From CBDCGV01 sp965216955 (lineage in GTDB: Bacteria > Bacteroidota > Bacteroidia > Chitinophagales > JADIYW01): DNA of 64,000 bases. The stretch spans positions 186,001-250,000 of the forward strand of contig CBDCGV010000018.1 of assembly GCA_965216955.1 (NCBI GenBank), written 5' to 3'. Positions 8,611 through 18,329 of this stretch are shown here, piece after piece (position 1 is the stretch's first letter; each line of letters begins with the position of its first letter). The notes under the pieces were generated by a model that did no database searches, was not told where the DNA came from, and saw only the letters and a list, made by a program, of their open reading frames with translations. A program made the translations under genes and the position numbers.

Positions 8611-8766
8611 TTAATCCTCTATGTATTTTTCTGTCAGTTTATCCAGTTTTTCCTCTAATAGAGTCTTTTTCTTTCTCAGGCTTTTTACCGCATTAATCCT
8701 ACCTGCTTGTGTTCTATATTGTGGAAGTTGGCTTATATCGGCTAAATTGCAACCTTCAATTACAGC
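8611..8766 (-). pseudogene. C-terminal remnant of a degraded gene
   Basis: A 52-codon open stretch on the minus strand that ends in TAA and has no ATG, GTG or TTG start in a plausible place. It opens directly after an in-frame TAA (8767-8769). It reads like real protein: NLADISQLPQYRTQAGRINA, then SLRKKKTLLEEKLDKLTEKY, an amphipathic Lys/Leu/Glu helix. The composition suggests the tail of a once longer protein, now without its 5' end. The family is not recognised. Confidence 0.4.
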
Positions 8767-8797
8767 TTATGCTTCTTTCTTAAGAAAAGAGATCAGG

Positions 8798-11700
8798 TTA
8801 TTCTATCACCAGTTTATAGCTTCCAAGTAACTTATTGCTACTGCTTTCCATTATATTAAAAATATATAGGCCTGCCGATAGATTATTTTTACTGATAGTT
8901 GTTTCTGAACCAAGTTGATTCATATATACATCTACAACTTTCCCCATTATATCAATTACATTTAAATCGTATGCAAACGGTAATTGCTTACTTAACCTAA
9001 ACGTAGTTTGACTAGTGAAAGGATTAGGTGCGATTGATGCATGTGTGCCATAAACAGACTCCAAAACATTTGTTGATACTTCTACATCAATGCCAACAGT
9101 TATGTTGCAAGTTGATTGATTACCATTATTATCCGTTGCTGTAACCATAACATCATTGCTTCCTTCATCCGAACTAAAAAACTTTACTTTGCTTAAATCT
9201 ACACTCGTTAATCCACATACATCTCCAACACTTTCGACAATTGTATTTTGCGTAATAGTAATACTATCTCCCTCATTTATCTTAAGTATGGTGTCTATGC
9301 AAACTAATGTTGGAGAGGTTGTATCGGCAACTACTACTTTAGTGGTACAAACATCAATGTTGCCTTTTATATCTTCTATGGTTAATACAACGTCGTTAAC
9401 ACCACCTATGTCATCGCAAGAAAAGTTTGATTGGTTTAAATAAATCTTCTCAACACAGTCCATAGGCGTTGAGGGATTCACCTTTATTTGGTCAACTTGC
9501 AATGTTCCCTCCCCATTATCATCCAGATAAATCTTCATGTCTGTAACACATTTTGCTTTAGAAGCGAAGGTGTCTATTATGGTAATTCCAGTAGAACAAA
9601 CATCCTTATTCCCAGCTTTATCTGTAACAGTTAAATTAATTGTATTTAGCCCTATATCATCGCAAGAAAAACTTGTCTTATCTAATGACATATCTTGGAT
9701 ACAATCTCCATTGTCTTGGGAGTTAGAATTTATTTGGTTTGGTAATAAAGTTGCATTACCACTTTCATCTAAATAAACATTCAAAGAACTAATACAGCTT
9801 GCAGTTGGTGATATGGTATCAATTACTGTAACTTGCGAAGTGCATTGATCTTCATTTCCCGCAGCATCTTTAACCGTTAGGGTCACTGTATTGACTCCTA
9901 TATCAGTACAAGTGAAATTGGTTTTGTCTAATGTCATTTCAACAATGCCTACATTATCTTGAGAATTAAGATTAACCTGATTTGGCTGAATAATAACATT
10001 GCCATTTTCGTCTAAATAACTTTTCACAGTTGAAATACATTCAGCTATTGGGTTTACGCTATCTATAACTACCTCCCTAAGATTTCCAAACCAAACTATA
10101 TTAAAGACTGAACTAGTTGCAGATACGATATCGATATTGCCATCTTGGTTAAGATCAGCAAAAGAAATATGTTCTGGATTATCTTCTCCATTACTGATTA
10201 TATTTTGACCACCAAAATTTCCATTTCCGTCATTTTCATACCATGCAATCTTATCATCAAACCGAGAAACTGAAAGTACATCATTATCACCATCTTTATC
10301 TATATCAATTGCATACGTCATCCGAGCTCCTTTAGCTTGAGTTGTAATGATATTTTGACTACCAAAACCCCCACTTCCATTATTCTCATACCATGCAATC
10401 TTATTATCCAAAAATGAAGCTGAAAGTACATCATTATCTCCATCACCATCTAAATCAGAAGAGAATATATAGACAGGTACCTCAAAAGCTCTGCTAATTG
10501 TTATTTCCCCACCAAAATTTCCGTTGCCATCATTTTGATACCATACTATTTTATCTAGATCTTCAAAAATATTACTGCCATTGCCAGAAGCCGAAAGCAC
10601 ATCATTATCTCCATCACCATCTAAATCAATCGCAAATACAGATCTTGCAAGACCCGCATCAGCTGTTATAATCTTTTGTGCTCCAAAATTTCCATTCCCA
10701 TCGTTTTGATACCATGCTATTTTATCGTCATTTTGAGAGGATGATAAAATATCTAGATATCCATCTCCGTCTAAATCCTCTGCATATACTTGCAAAGCTC
10801 CGTGGGCATTTGCAGAAATTACTTTTTGAGAACTGAAATTTCCATTGCCCTCATTTTCATGCCACGTTATATTATTATTCAAATAAGAAGCCACAATTAC
10901 ATCAACATCGCCATCATTATCCATATCCGCCGCATATACAAATTGAGCACCCATAGCTTGAGTAGAAATTACTTTTTGGGGGCTAAAAGTTCCACCTCCC
11001 TTATTTCTATACCAAGCTATTTTATTGTCTCCTTCTGAAGAAGAAAGTACATCAATGTTTCCATCTCCATCGAGGTCGGCAGTATACACCGAGGTTGCGC
11101 TCACAGCAGCAGTTGTAATAGTTAATTGTTCTCCAAAGTTTTCATTCCCATCATTCCTATACCAGGCTATCTCTGAATCACCCGATGCCGCTGAAAGAAT
11201 ATCCACATCGTTGTCATTGTCTAAATCATCCCCATAAATTGAAACCCCACTATTTATTAAAGATGCAATAGTTTGTTGTCCACCAAAATTCCCATTCCCA
11301 TCATTCTCATGCCAGGTAACTTTATTCGTTTCCCGTGAAATAGCAAGCACATCCATATCACCATCATTATCTATGTCTAATGCTCGTGCATCTCTTGTTC
11401 CCTTCGCAGAACCTAAAACGCTTTTTTGACTACTAAAATTTCCATCCCCATCGTTTTGATACCATGCTATTTTATATTCAAAATTCGAAGATGAAAGTAC
11501 ATCTATATCACCATCATTATCGATATCGGCAGCATTTATAAATGAAGGCCCCGAAGCCAGCGTAGCAATTATTTGTTGACTGCCAAAATTTCCGCTTCCA
11601 TCATTTTTATACCAAGCGATCTTTCTATCTTGTTCTGAACCTGAAAGGACATCTATATCGCCATCTCCATCCATGTCTGAAGTAAAAATCGAATTGGGAG

Positions 11701-12250
11701 AATTTACAAGGGTTGTGATAAGTTGTTCACTTCCGAAACTCCCCATACCATCGTTTTTAAACCAAACAATTTTATCATCTAATCCAGATGCGGCAATGAC
11801 ATCATTATTTCCATCAGCATCTATATCCGCAGCATATACATAGGTAGCACTATTTACTGAAGTAGTTATCACTTGTTGATCTCCAAAATTTCCATTTCCA
11901 AGGTTTTTGTACCAGGCAATTTTGTCATCGCCACGAGAAGAAGAAATCAAATCTTCTTTCCCATCTTTGTCAATGTCAGAAACAAAAAAGGAGGTAATTC
12001 CAATTGCATTAGTCGTGATAATTTGTTGATCACCAAAATTACCATTCCCATTATTTACATACCATGACATTTTGTTGCCTCCAATAGAGGCAGAAATTAC
12101 ATCCTTATTTCCGTCCATATCCACATCCAATGTACGTACAAAATTAGCTCCAGGAGTTTCTTCAAATTCAATAACTTGCTGTTGTCCAAATGGTTGCGAT
12201 TGCACGCAAATAAATAAAAGTGCAGATACACTTAAAAAAAACAATCTCAT
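8798..12250 (-). CDS. Large secreted FG-GAP/VCBS and HYR-domain protein with T9SS sorting tail
   Basis: A 1150-residue secreted protein. A signal peptide (residues 1-18) is followed by about 13 repeats of 50 residues (about 50-710). Each repeat has the form WYxNDGNGNFG...DxDGDGxxDVLSAS and carries calcium-binding DxDxDG loops, consistent with a beta-propeller array. Four Cys-containing HYR/Ig-like modules follow (about 720-1060; each begins near TxSPTAxCI), then a type A T9SS C-terminal domain (IAPNPFTSQTTFRL to the end). The protein should be exported through the outer membrane and fixed to the cell surface. Adhesion or matrix binding is the usual role of such proteins, but the ligand is unknown. 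Confidence 0.9.
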   Translation of the reverse strand: MRLFFLSVSALLFICVQSQPFGQQQVIEFEETPGANFVRTLDVDMDGNKDVISASIGGNKMSWYVNNGNGNFGDQQIITTNAIGITSFFVSDIDKDGKEDLISSSRGDDKIAWYKNLGNGNFGDQQVITTSVNSATYVYAADIDADGNNDVIAASGLDDKIVWFKNDGMGSFGSEQLITTLVNSPNSIFTSDMDGDGDIDVLSGSEQDRKIAWYKNDGSGNFGSQQIIATLASGPSFINAADIDNDGDIDVLSSSNFEYKIAWYQNDGDGNFSSQKSVLGSAKGTRDARALDIDNDGDMDVLAISRETNKVTWHENDGNGNFGGQQTIASLINSGVSIYGDDLDNDNDVDILSAASGDSEIAWYRNDGNENFGEQLTITTAAVSATSVYTADLDGDGNIDVLSSSEGDNKIAWYRNKGGGTFSPQKVISTQAMGAQFVYAADMDNDGDVDVIVASYLNNNITWHENEGNGNFSSQKVISANAHGALQVYAEDLDGDGYLDILSSSQNDDKIAWYQNDGNGNFGAQKIITADAGLARSVFAIDLDGDGDNDVLSASGNGSNIFEDLDKIVWYQNDGNGNFGGEITISRAFEVPVYIFSSDLDGDGDNDVLSASFLDNKIAWYENNGSGGFGSQNIITTQAKGARMTYAIDIDKDGDNDVLSVSRFDDKIAWYENDGNGNFGGQNIISNGEDNPEHISFADLNQDGNIDIVSATSSVFNIVWFGNLREVVIDSVNPIAECISTVKSYLDENGNVIIQPNQVNLNSQDNVGIVEMTLDKTNFTCTDIGVNTVTLTVKDAAGNEDQCTSQVTVIDTISPTASCISSLNVYLDESGNATLLPNQINSNSQDNGDCIQDMSLDKTSFSCDDIGLNTINLTVTDKAGNKDVCSTGITIIDTFASKAKCVTDMKIYLDDNGEGTLQVDQIKVNPSTPMDCVEKIYLNQSNFSCDDIGGVNDVVLTIEDIKGNIDVCTTKVVVADTTSPTLVCIDTILKINEGDSITITQNTIVESVGDVCGLTSVDLSKVKFFSSDEGSNDVMVTATDNNGNQSTCNITVGIDVEVSTNVLESVYGTHASIAPNPFTSQTTFRLSKQLPFAYDLNVIDIMGKVVDVYMNQLGSETTISKNNLSAGLYIFNIMESSSNKLLGSYKLVIE

Positions 12251-12354
12251 CTATATTATTATAATTTTTTCTAACAAAGATATAGATTTAGTACTAGTAT
12301 GTAATAGAAACTACCAAATTTCACACTTGTCAAGGTCAATATGAGATCAGTTTT

Positions 12355-12594
12355 GTGAATTGCAATCTACAAGGAATCATCATTGATGACACCCTACCCT
12401 ATGAGATCGATTCTAATGATCAAGCGGGGCTTTTGGGTTTTGATGACTCTTATATAAATTTTATTAAATGTAAATTAGATTCAGAAGTTGAAGAACGACT
12501 CAAATCAATAAGGCCAGATATATTTGAAATACCTGAAGATTTACTAAATAAAAGTCCTTATGCTAAATTCTATAATTTACATCTTAAATTATAA
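12355..12594 (+). CDS. Small hypothetical protein, possibly 5'-truncated
   Basis: A 79-residue acidic protein if started at the GTG 12355. The frame is open back to 12298 and still looks protein-like there (FHTCQGQYEISFVNCNLQGI), but no ATG is available. Either the GTG is used or the 5' end of an older gene has been lost. The C-terminus reads PEDLLNKSPYAKFYNLHLKL. No family is recognised. It sits between the divergent surface-protein gene and the end of a histidine kinase gene. Confidence 0.4.
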   Translation: MNCNLQGIIIDDTLPYEIDSNDQAGLLGFDDSYINFIKCKLDSEVEERLKSIRPDIFEIPEDLLNKSPYAKFYNLHLKL

Positions 12595-12689
12595 AAGAAA
12601 AAAAGAATAATAGCTGTTTCAGAAAATACTTTGAAGTAATTTCTAAATGAGCTAAATGGCCATGGTTCTTCACTCAACTAGAATCTGTT

Positions 12690-13961
12690 TTATCTTTTAA
12701 CCGTAAATCTAAAAGTCGCTCCTTCCCTTTCCTGAGTTACCCATATTTTACCTCCTGCCCTTGTAATGATTCGTTTAACTAGCGCTAATCCCGTTCCTGT
12801 TGTTCTGCCCTCATCTTTAGTTTTTAGAGTTTCAAACAAATTGAATATTCGTTCATTATAACTTTCGTTAATGCCAGGACCGTTATCACTAAAGATAAAC
12901 TCATAATCATTTTTCTTTTCTTCGCAAGCTACCTCAACCTTTATATTATCCTTATCATGGTGATGAATTAGTGCATTATGTATCAAGTTATCAAAGACTA
13001 GATATATGTGACTTTTATTGAAGGTTATCTCTGGTAAATTATGAATTTTAAACTTCGCCATTTTATTAACCTCCTGTTCTTCAATAACCGCTCTCACTAA
13101 TTCATTTAAATTAATTTTCTCTTGTGTCTCATCACTTAAATCAATTTGTCTGTACGCAAAAATACCCTCTAATAATTTATCCATACGTTCTGTGCGATCT
13201 CTAATCAAAGACAGAATCTCTTTCCCTTCATTATCAAACTTATCTGTATAATCTTTTATTAACCAGTTATTTAAAGCAGATATTCCTCTTAGGGGTGTTT
13301 TTAAATCATGAGAAACTGCTTTCGCAAATTGCTCAAGCTCAAAATTCTTTTCTACTAATTCTTCTGTTTTTGCTTCAATTTCTTGCGTCCTTTCTATAAC
13401 CCTCTTTTCTAGAGATTGATTTAGAAGTTCTAACTGTTTGGCCACACGTATCCGAAAAGAGGCCATAATTATTGAGAGTACACCAACAACTACAAGTGCT
13501 AAAAGAACTGCTAAAGCATTTGTTTCTAAATTTTGAGAAATGCATAAAAAATAAACGGTTACAATAAAGCTGAAGATTGCATGCAAAATAATCAATAAAG
13601 GCCTGTGATAAACTACCACTACAATGCAAAATGCTGCCAAGAGCCCTAAAACATAATTTGTGCTAAAATCGTTTTTAGAAACAATCCATATTATCCAAAA
13701 AAGACAAGATGTTAATACGAAAAACACAAACCCACTAAAATACTTTTTAAGTACTTCTATATTTAAGTATGAGCAGACACATAATACCACCAATATAGTT
13801 GAGAATATAGCCCTGTGAGCAATATAATCAATAGCAGTGGGGTCTATATACTTCAAAACAAGACCATACAACACCATAAAAAATGCTCCAAGAAGACAAA
13901 AAATCCTGTATGGATTCAACTCATAGTCCTCTGTAAAAAATATATCTAAGAGCCTTTGCAC
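12690..13961 (-). CDS. Membrane sensor histidine kinase (paralogue A)
   Basis: A 423-residue two-component sensor. About six hydrophobic segments occupy residues 15-170 with no large periplasmic domain. A coiled-coil linker (about 175-212) leads to the HisKA domain with phospho-acceptor His218 in AVSHDLKTPLRG, then the ATPase domain: N-box HIYLVFDNLIHNALIHH, DNGPGI and TGTGLALVKRI. No response regulator is adjacent. It is a close tandem copy of the kinase at 14031-15308, to which it is 70 bases downstream, so the two may be co-transcribed. The signal sensed is unknown, perhaps a membrane or lipid state. Confidence 0.93.
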   Translation of the reverse strand: MQRLLDIFFTEDYELNPYRIFCLLGAFFMVLYGLVLKYIDPTAIDYIAHRAIFSTILVVLCVCSYLNIEVLKKYFSGFVFFVLTSCLFWIIWIVSKNDFSTNYVLGLLAAFCIVVVVYHRPLLIILHAIFSFIVTVYFLCISQNLETNALAVLLALVVVGVLSIIMASFRIRVAKQLELLNQSLEKRVIERTQEIEAKTEELVEKNFELEQFAKAVSHDLKTPLRGISALNNWLIKDYTDKFDNEGKEILSLIRDRTERMDKLLEGIFAYRQIDLSDETQEKINLNELVRAVIEEQEVNKMAKFKIHNLPEITFNKSHIYLVFDNLIHNALIHHHDKDNIKVEVACEEKKNDYEFIFSDNGPGINESYNERIFNLFETLKTKDEGRTTGTGLALVKRIITRAGGKIWVTQEREGATFRFTVKR

Positions 13962-14030
13962 TTCTTTAAAACTAATATTAAATTAATTAAATAGCAGGGG
14001 TTCTCTATTTTCAATTGAGCTAAGAAGCAT

Positions 14031-15308
14031 TTACTTTTTAATGGTAAACCGAAAAGTAGCTCCTTCTTCTTCTTGAGTCACCCATATTTTGCCCCCAGCC
14101 CTTGTTATAATCCGTTTAACCAATGCAAGTCCTGTGCCTGTTGTTTTGCTTTCATCTTTAGTCCTTAATGTTTCAAATAAATTGAATATTCGTTCATTAT
14201 AACTTGCATCAATACCGGGTCCATTGTCGCTAATTATAAACTCATAATAATTCGCCTCTTCTTTGAAAGCAACTTCAATCCTTATATTCTCATTGTTATG
14301 ATGATGAATTAGTGCATTACTAATCAAATTCTCAAATACTAAATAAATATGGCTTTTATTAAATTCTATTTGTGGTAACTCATGAATGTTAAACTTCGTC
14401 GTTTTAGGAAATTCTAGCTTACTAATGACTTCATCGATCAGCTTATTTAAATCAACTTTTACTAAATTTTTATCGTTAGAATCAATTTGTCTATAAGCAT
14501 AAATACCTTCAAGTAGTTTATCCATACGTTCTGTACGATCCTGAATTAAAGACAACATTTGCTTACCCTCTTCATCAAATTTGTTTTGATAATCACTAAG
14601 GAGCCAATTATTTAAGGTAGATATTCCTCTAAGCGGAGTTCTTAAGTCATGAGAGACGGCTTTTGCAAATTGTTCTAATTCAAAATTCTTCTCAACTAAC
14701 TCCATTGTTTTAGACTCAATCTCTTTAGTCCGTTCGATTACTCTTTGTTCTAAAGTCTGGTTCAACAATTCTAATTGTTCAGCTGTACGCATCCTAAAAA
14801 GAATAGTAACAAGTGAGAGTGTTGCTACAACCATAAGTGCTAACATAACAGCTAGCGCATCCGTTTCTAAGAACGCGGGGTTTGCAAAGAATAAAAAATA
14901 AATCGTTATAAAAAAACTTAAAGTAGTATGGGCAATTATAATAATTGGTCTATGATACAGCCCTGTTATGGCACAATAAGCGACTAACAGCCCTAAAACA
15001 TAATTAGACGAAAAATTATTCTCCGCAACTATCCATGCTACCCAAATAAGAAGCACTGATAAAATCACAAAAGCAAAGGCACTAATATACTTCTTAATAA
15101 AAGCAATATTTAAAAATGACAGCCCAAATAATATCAACAACAGGCTAGCAATAAAAATTCGATGACTGATATAATCAACAACGGTGGGATCAATGTATTT
15201 CAGAGTTATCCCATAAAGAACCATAAACAAAGCCCCTAACACACAGAACAACCGATATGAATTCAATTCATAATCTTCTGTAAAAAAAATTTGTTTTAGT
15301 CTTTCCAC
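14031..15308 (-). CDS. Membrane sensor histidine kinase (paralogue B)
   Basis: A 425-residue sensor kinase with the same plan as its downstream copy: opening segment LKQIFFTEDYELNSYRLFCV, about six membrane helices, coiled coil, HisKA with His220 (AVSHDLRTPLRG), then HATPase with the N, G1 (DNGPGID) and G2 (TGTGLALVKRI) boxes intact. Most differences between the copies fall in the membrane part, so they may sense related but distinct signals. No partner regulator lies nearby. Confidence 0.93.
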   Translation of the reverse strand: MERLKQIFFTEDYELNSYRLFCVLGALFMVLYGITLKYIDPTVVDYISHRIFIASLLLILFGLSFLNIAFIKKYISAFAFVILSVLLIWVAWIVAENNFSSNYVLGLLVAYCAITGLYHRPIIIIAHTTLSFFITIYFLFFANPAFLETDALAVMLALMVVATLSLVTILFRMRTAEQLELLNQTLEQRVIERTKEIESKTMELVEKNFELEQFAKAVSHDLRTPLRGISTLNNWLLSDYQNKFDEEGKQMLSLIQDRTERMDKLLEGIYAYRQIDSNDKNLVKVDLNKLIDEVISKLEFPKTTKFNIHELPQIEFNKSHIYLVFENLISNALIHHHNNENIRIEVAFKEEANYYEFIISDNGPGIDASYNERIFNLFETLRTKDESKTTGTGLALVKRIITRAGGKIWVTQEEEGATFRFTIKK

Positions 15309-15478
15309 TATCTAGGAACTAATGTAAAAATAAAATGTGTAAGCCAAATGCACTCATTAACAACATTAAAATTAGATATTACGAAAATAAAGATCAATAG
15401 CGACGTATTATCAAATATTTTAAGATTTAAATTAATATCTATTGTATTTTGGTAGATTAAATTGAATTGTAATTCACA

Positions 15479-16666
15479 ATGAATGATTATCAGTATTACA
15501 ACAACCTATTTAAAGGTAAAGATTTACCTCTCGCTTATATTGATTTAGATTTATTAGATCTGAACATTAAGACCATCCTAAAACGATCTGGAAGCACTCC
15601 TATACGAGTTGCATCAAAGTCTGTAAGATGTACCGAAATGCTCAAAAGAATATTTGCTGCAAGCAGCCAATTTCAGGGTATTATGTCTTTTACGATTAAA
15701 GAAGCCTTGTTTCTTTTGGCCAAAGGTTTTGACGATATATTACTTGGATATCCTTCCGTTAATGTAGCCGATTTAGAAAATCTCGTAAAAGCTACAAAAA
15801 ATGGCAAGCGTATCATTCCAATGACAGATTCTATTGAACATTTTGAGCTTTTGGATAAAATTGCAAAGCAAGAAAACACTGTCCAACCAATCTGCATTGA
15901 TCTAGATATGTCTTCTAATTTCCCGGGCATTTATTTCGGAGTTTACAGATCTCCAATTAACTCTATTCAAAAGTTTGAAAAATTAATCAATGAATTACCA
16001 AAGTATAAAAATTTAGAACTCAACAGCATTATGGGCTATGAAGCCCAAATTGCAGGACTTGGAGATAATAATCCTCATACAAAACTTCAGAATCAAGCAG
16101 TAAAAATATTACAAAACATCTCCATTAAAGAAATTGCCAAAAGAAGAGGAAAAGTAGTTGAAATGGCCAAATCAAAAGGGTATCCAATTCAACTGGTCAA
16201 TGGTGGAGGAACAGGAAGTATTGAATCTACCTTGGAAGAAAGTTGGATTACCGAGATTACAGTGGGTTCAGGGTTTTACTCTCCTGGGCTATTTGATAAT
16301 TATAGTCATTTCAAACATTTGCCTGCCGCAGGATACGCTTTAGAAATTATTAGAAAACCAAATAAAAACATCTTTACTTTAATGGGTGGCGGCTATGTTG
16401 CATCTGGAGGAATAGGAATGGATAAACAAGCTAAACCATATCTTCCAGAAGGGATTGAATTATTTGAGAATGAAGGAACCGGAGAAGTTCAAACACCATT
16501 TAAATTTAAAGGCAAAGAAAAAATCAGTTTTGGAGATACTGTATTATTTAGACATGCAAAAGCAGGTGAGTTATGCGAACGTTTCAATGAACTTCATTTA
16601 ATATCCAATGGAAAAATTGTTGATAGCGTTGCTACCTATCGAGGAGAAGGTTTTTGCTTTTTATAA
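15479..16666 (+). CDS. PLP-dependent alanine-racemase-fold protein (amino acid aldolase/deaminase type)
   Basis: A 395-residue cytoplasmic enzyme of fold type III. The PLP-binding Lys is most likely Lys47 in RVASKSVRC, following AYIDLDLLDLNI. The barrel continues with QLVNGGGTGSIES and ends with a small beta domain containing FRHAKAGELCERFNE. In D-threonine aldolase/D-serine dehydratase-like proteins that region holds metal and active-site residues. The substrate is therefore probably a D-hydroxy-amino acid, but this cannot be fixed from sequence. It is on the same strand as the dehydrogenase operon, 97 bases upstream of it. Confidence 0.8.
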   Translation: MNDYQYYNNLFKGKDLPLAYIDLDLLDLNIKTILKRSGSTPIRVASKSVRCTEMLKRIFAASSQFQGIMSFTIKEALFLLAKGFDDILLGYPSVNVADLENLVKATKNGKRIIPMTDSIEHFELLDKIAKQENTVQPICIDLDMSSNFPGIYFGVYRSPINSIQKFEKLINELPKYKNLELNSIMGYEAQIAGLGDNNPHTKLQNQAVKILQNISIKEIAKRRGKVVEMAKSKGYPIQLVNGGGTGSIESTLEESWITEITVGSGFYSPGLFDNYSHFKHLPAAGYALEIIRKPNKNIFTLMGGGYVASGGIGMDKQAKPYLPEGIELFENEGTGEVQTPFKFKGKEKISFGDTVLFRHAKAGELCERFNELHLISNGKIVDSVATYRGEGFCFL

Positions 16667-16763
16667 AAGTTATTATTTAAACTCTTCTCAAGGCAAAATG
16701 ACAAAAAAAATATTGCAATAATCCCTTAACTTAGTTCCTTCTAAATTTTACATAAAACAACAA

Positions 16764-18329
16764 ATGGAATCACAAATTGTAAATGTACACAATCCTATTA
16801 CAGGAGCACTATTATACACTTTAAATGAACCTAGCAAATCAGAGATAGAACAAGCCTATATTACGGCAAGTAATATACAGCAAAAAGTAGCTGCATTATC
16901 ATTAAAAGAGCGTATAGAATATGTCTTAAAATTAAATGATTGGATTCTTGCTAATGTCGATCATATTTTAGATAGAGTAGTTTCCGAAACTGGTAAAGCA
17001 CGTTTTGATGGGTTTACTGGAGAAATTTTTGCGGCTTGCGATGTAATAGACCATTACAAAGGTGCTGCGAAAAAAATTCTAAAAGACAAAAAAGCCCATA
17101 CACCATTGATGATGATGGGCAAAAAATCTAAAATCACCTATCAGCCTTTAGGGACCATACTTGTAATTACTCCTTGGAACTATCCTTTTTATCAAGGTCT
17201 AGTTCCTTCTATACTAGCGTTTCTTGCTGGAAATGCTGTCATCCTAAAACCTTCTGAGGTAACTCCTCTCAAAGGCTTATGGGAGAAAATGTTTGAAGAA
17301 AGTGGTTTTCTAAAGGATGCCATCCAACCTATTTATGGTGGAAGAACAACAGGGCAAATGCTAGTAGATGGAAAGCCTAGTAAAATCCATTTTACAGGTA
17401 GCGTTGGAGCTGGTAAAAAAATTATGGCGCAGGCTGCAGCTAATTTAACACCTGTTGATTTAGAATTAGGGGGTAAAGATCCTTCTATTGTTTTTGACGA
17501 TGTAAATATTAGCAGAACTGTTAATGGCGTCATGTGGGGAGCTTTTACTACTTCGGGACAATCATGTACTTCTATTGAAAGGCTCTATGTTCAAGATACC
17601 ATTTATGATGAATTTGTTGCAGAACTCGTAGATAAGACTAAAAAGCTTCGAACTTCGACTCCCCATAGAGATACCTCGCAAGGGGACGAATGTGATATGG
17701 GTTGTATTACAGCACCTTATCAAATTCCAATCATTGAAGAACATATTGAAGAGGCTATTGAGCAAGGAGCAAACCTACTATGTGGAGGAGTTATTGAAAA
17801 AGGATCGGCACATATGTTACCGACCATTTTAGAAAATGTAACCCATGATATGAAGATCGGATCCGAAGAAACTTTTGGTCCTATTGTGGGTATAATGAAA
17901 TTTAAAACAGAAGAAGAAGCCATTGCGCTAGCTAATGATTCTAATTACGGACTTAGTGCCTCCGTCTGGTCTAAGGATTTAAAACGTGCTGAAAGAGTAG
18001 CAAAAGCAATTTATACAGGAAATGTATCTATTAATAACCACATGATTACCGAAGCCAATGCGGCATTACCATTTGGTGGAGTAAAAGACAGCGGTTTTGG
18101 AAGATTTAAAGGTGATGAGGGCTTACTAACTTTTTGCAATTCTAAGTCGATTGTTATTGACAAACAAGGTTCCATTATAGATCCTCATTGGTATCCATTT
18201 TCTATGCCTAAATATAAAATGCTCAACGAATTAACCCAAGCATTTTTTGCACGTTCTAAAAACTGGATTAAGTTTGCCAAGAACGGCTTAAAGGCCGACA
18301 GTATAGGCAAAAAAGAGAAAATTAAGTGA
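16764..18329 (+). CDS. NAD(P)-dependent aldehyde dehydrogenase
   Basis: Oxidises an aldehyde to the carboxylic acid. The 521-residue protein has the full ALDH signature: Asn139 in TPWNYPFYQ, Glu234 in LELGGKDPS, catalytic Cys268 in SGQSCTSIERLYV and the PFGGVKDSGFGRF motif. A C-terminal tail of about 55 basic, hydrophobic residues (from about 465) goes beyond the usual end and could bind the membrane. The stop codon overlaps the start of the GMC oxidoreductase gene (TGATG), so the two are translationally coupled. The substrate is likely the aldehyde made by that oxidoreductase, perhaps a long-chain one. Confidence 0.92.
   Translation: MESQIVNVHNPITGALLYTLNEPSKSEIEQAYITASNIQQKVAALSLKERIEYVLKLNDWILANVDHILDRVVSETGKARFDGFTGEIFAACDVIDHYKGAAKKILKDKKAHTPLMMMGKKSKITYQPLGTILVITPWNYPFYQGLVPSILAFLAGNAVILKPSEVTPLKGLWEKMFEESGFLKDAIQPIYGGRTTGQMLVDGKPSKIHFTGSVGAGKKIMAQAAANLTPVDLELGGKDPSIVFDDVNISRTVNGVMWGAFTTSGQSCTSIERLYVQDTIYDEFVAELVDKTKKLRTSTPHRDTSQGDECDMGCITAPYQIPIIEEHIEEAIEQGANLLCGGVIEKGSAHMLPTILENVTHDMKIGSEETFGPIVGIMKFKTEEEAIALANDSNYGLSASVWSKDLKRAERVAKAIYTGNVSINNHMITEANAALPFGGVKDSGFGRFKGDEGLLTFCNSKSIVIDKQGSIIDPHWYPFSMPKYKMLNELTQAFFARSKNWIKFAKNGLKADSIGKKEKIK

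Noticed and set aside
8621..8830. Plus-strand frame of 69 codons
   Set aside because: Ser/Phe/Leu-rich, no ribosome-binding site, and it covers the more protein-like minus-strand remnant and the end of the 8798 gene.
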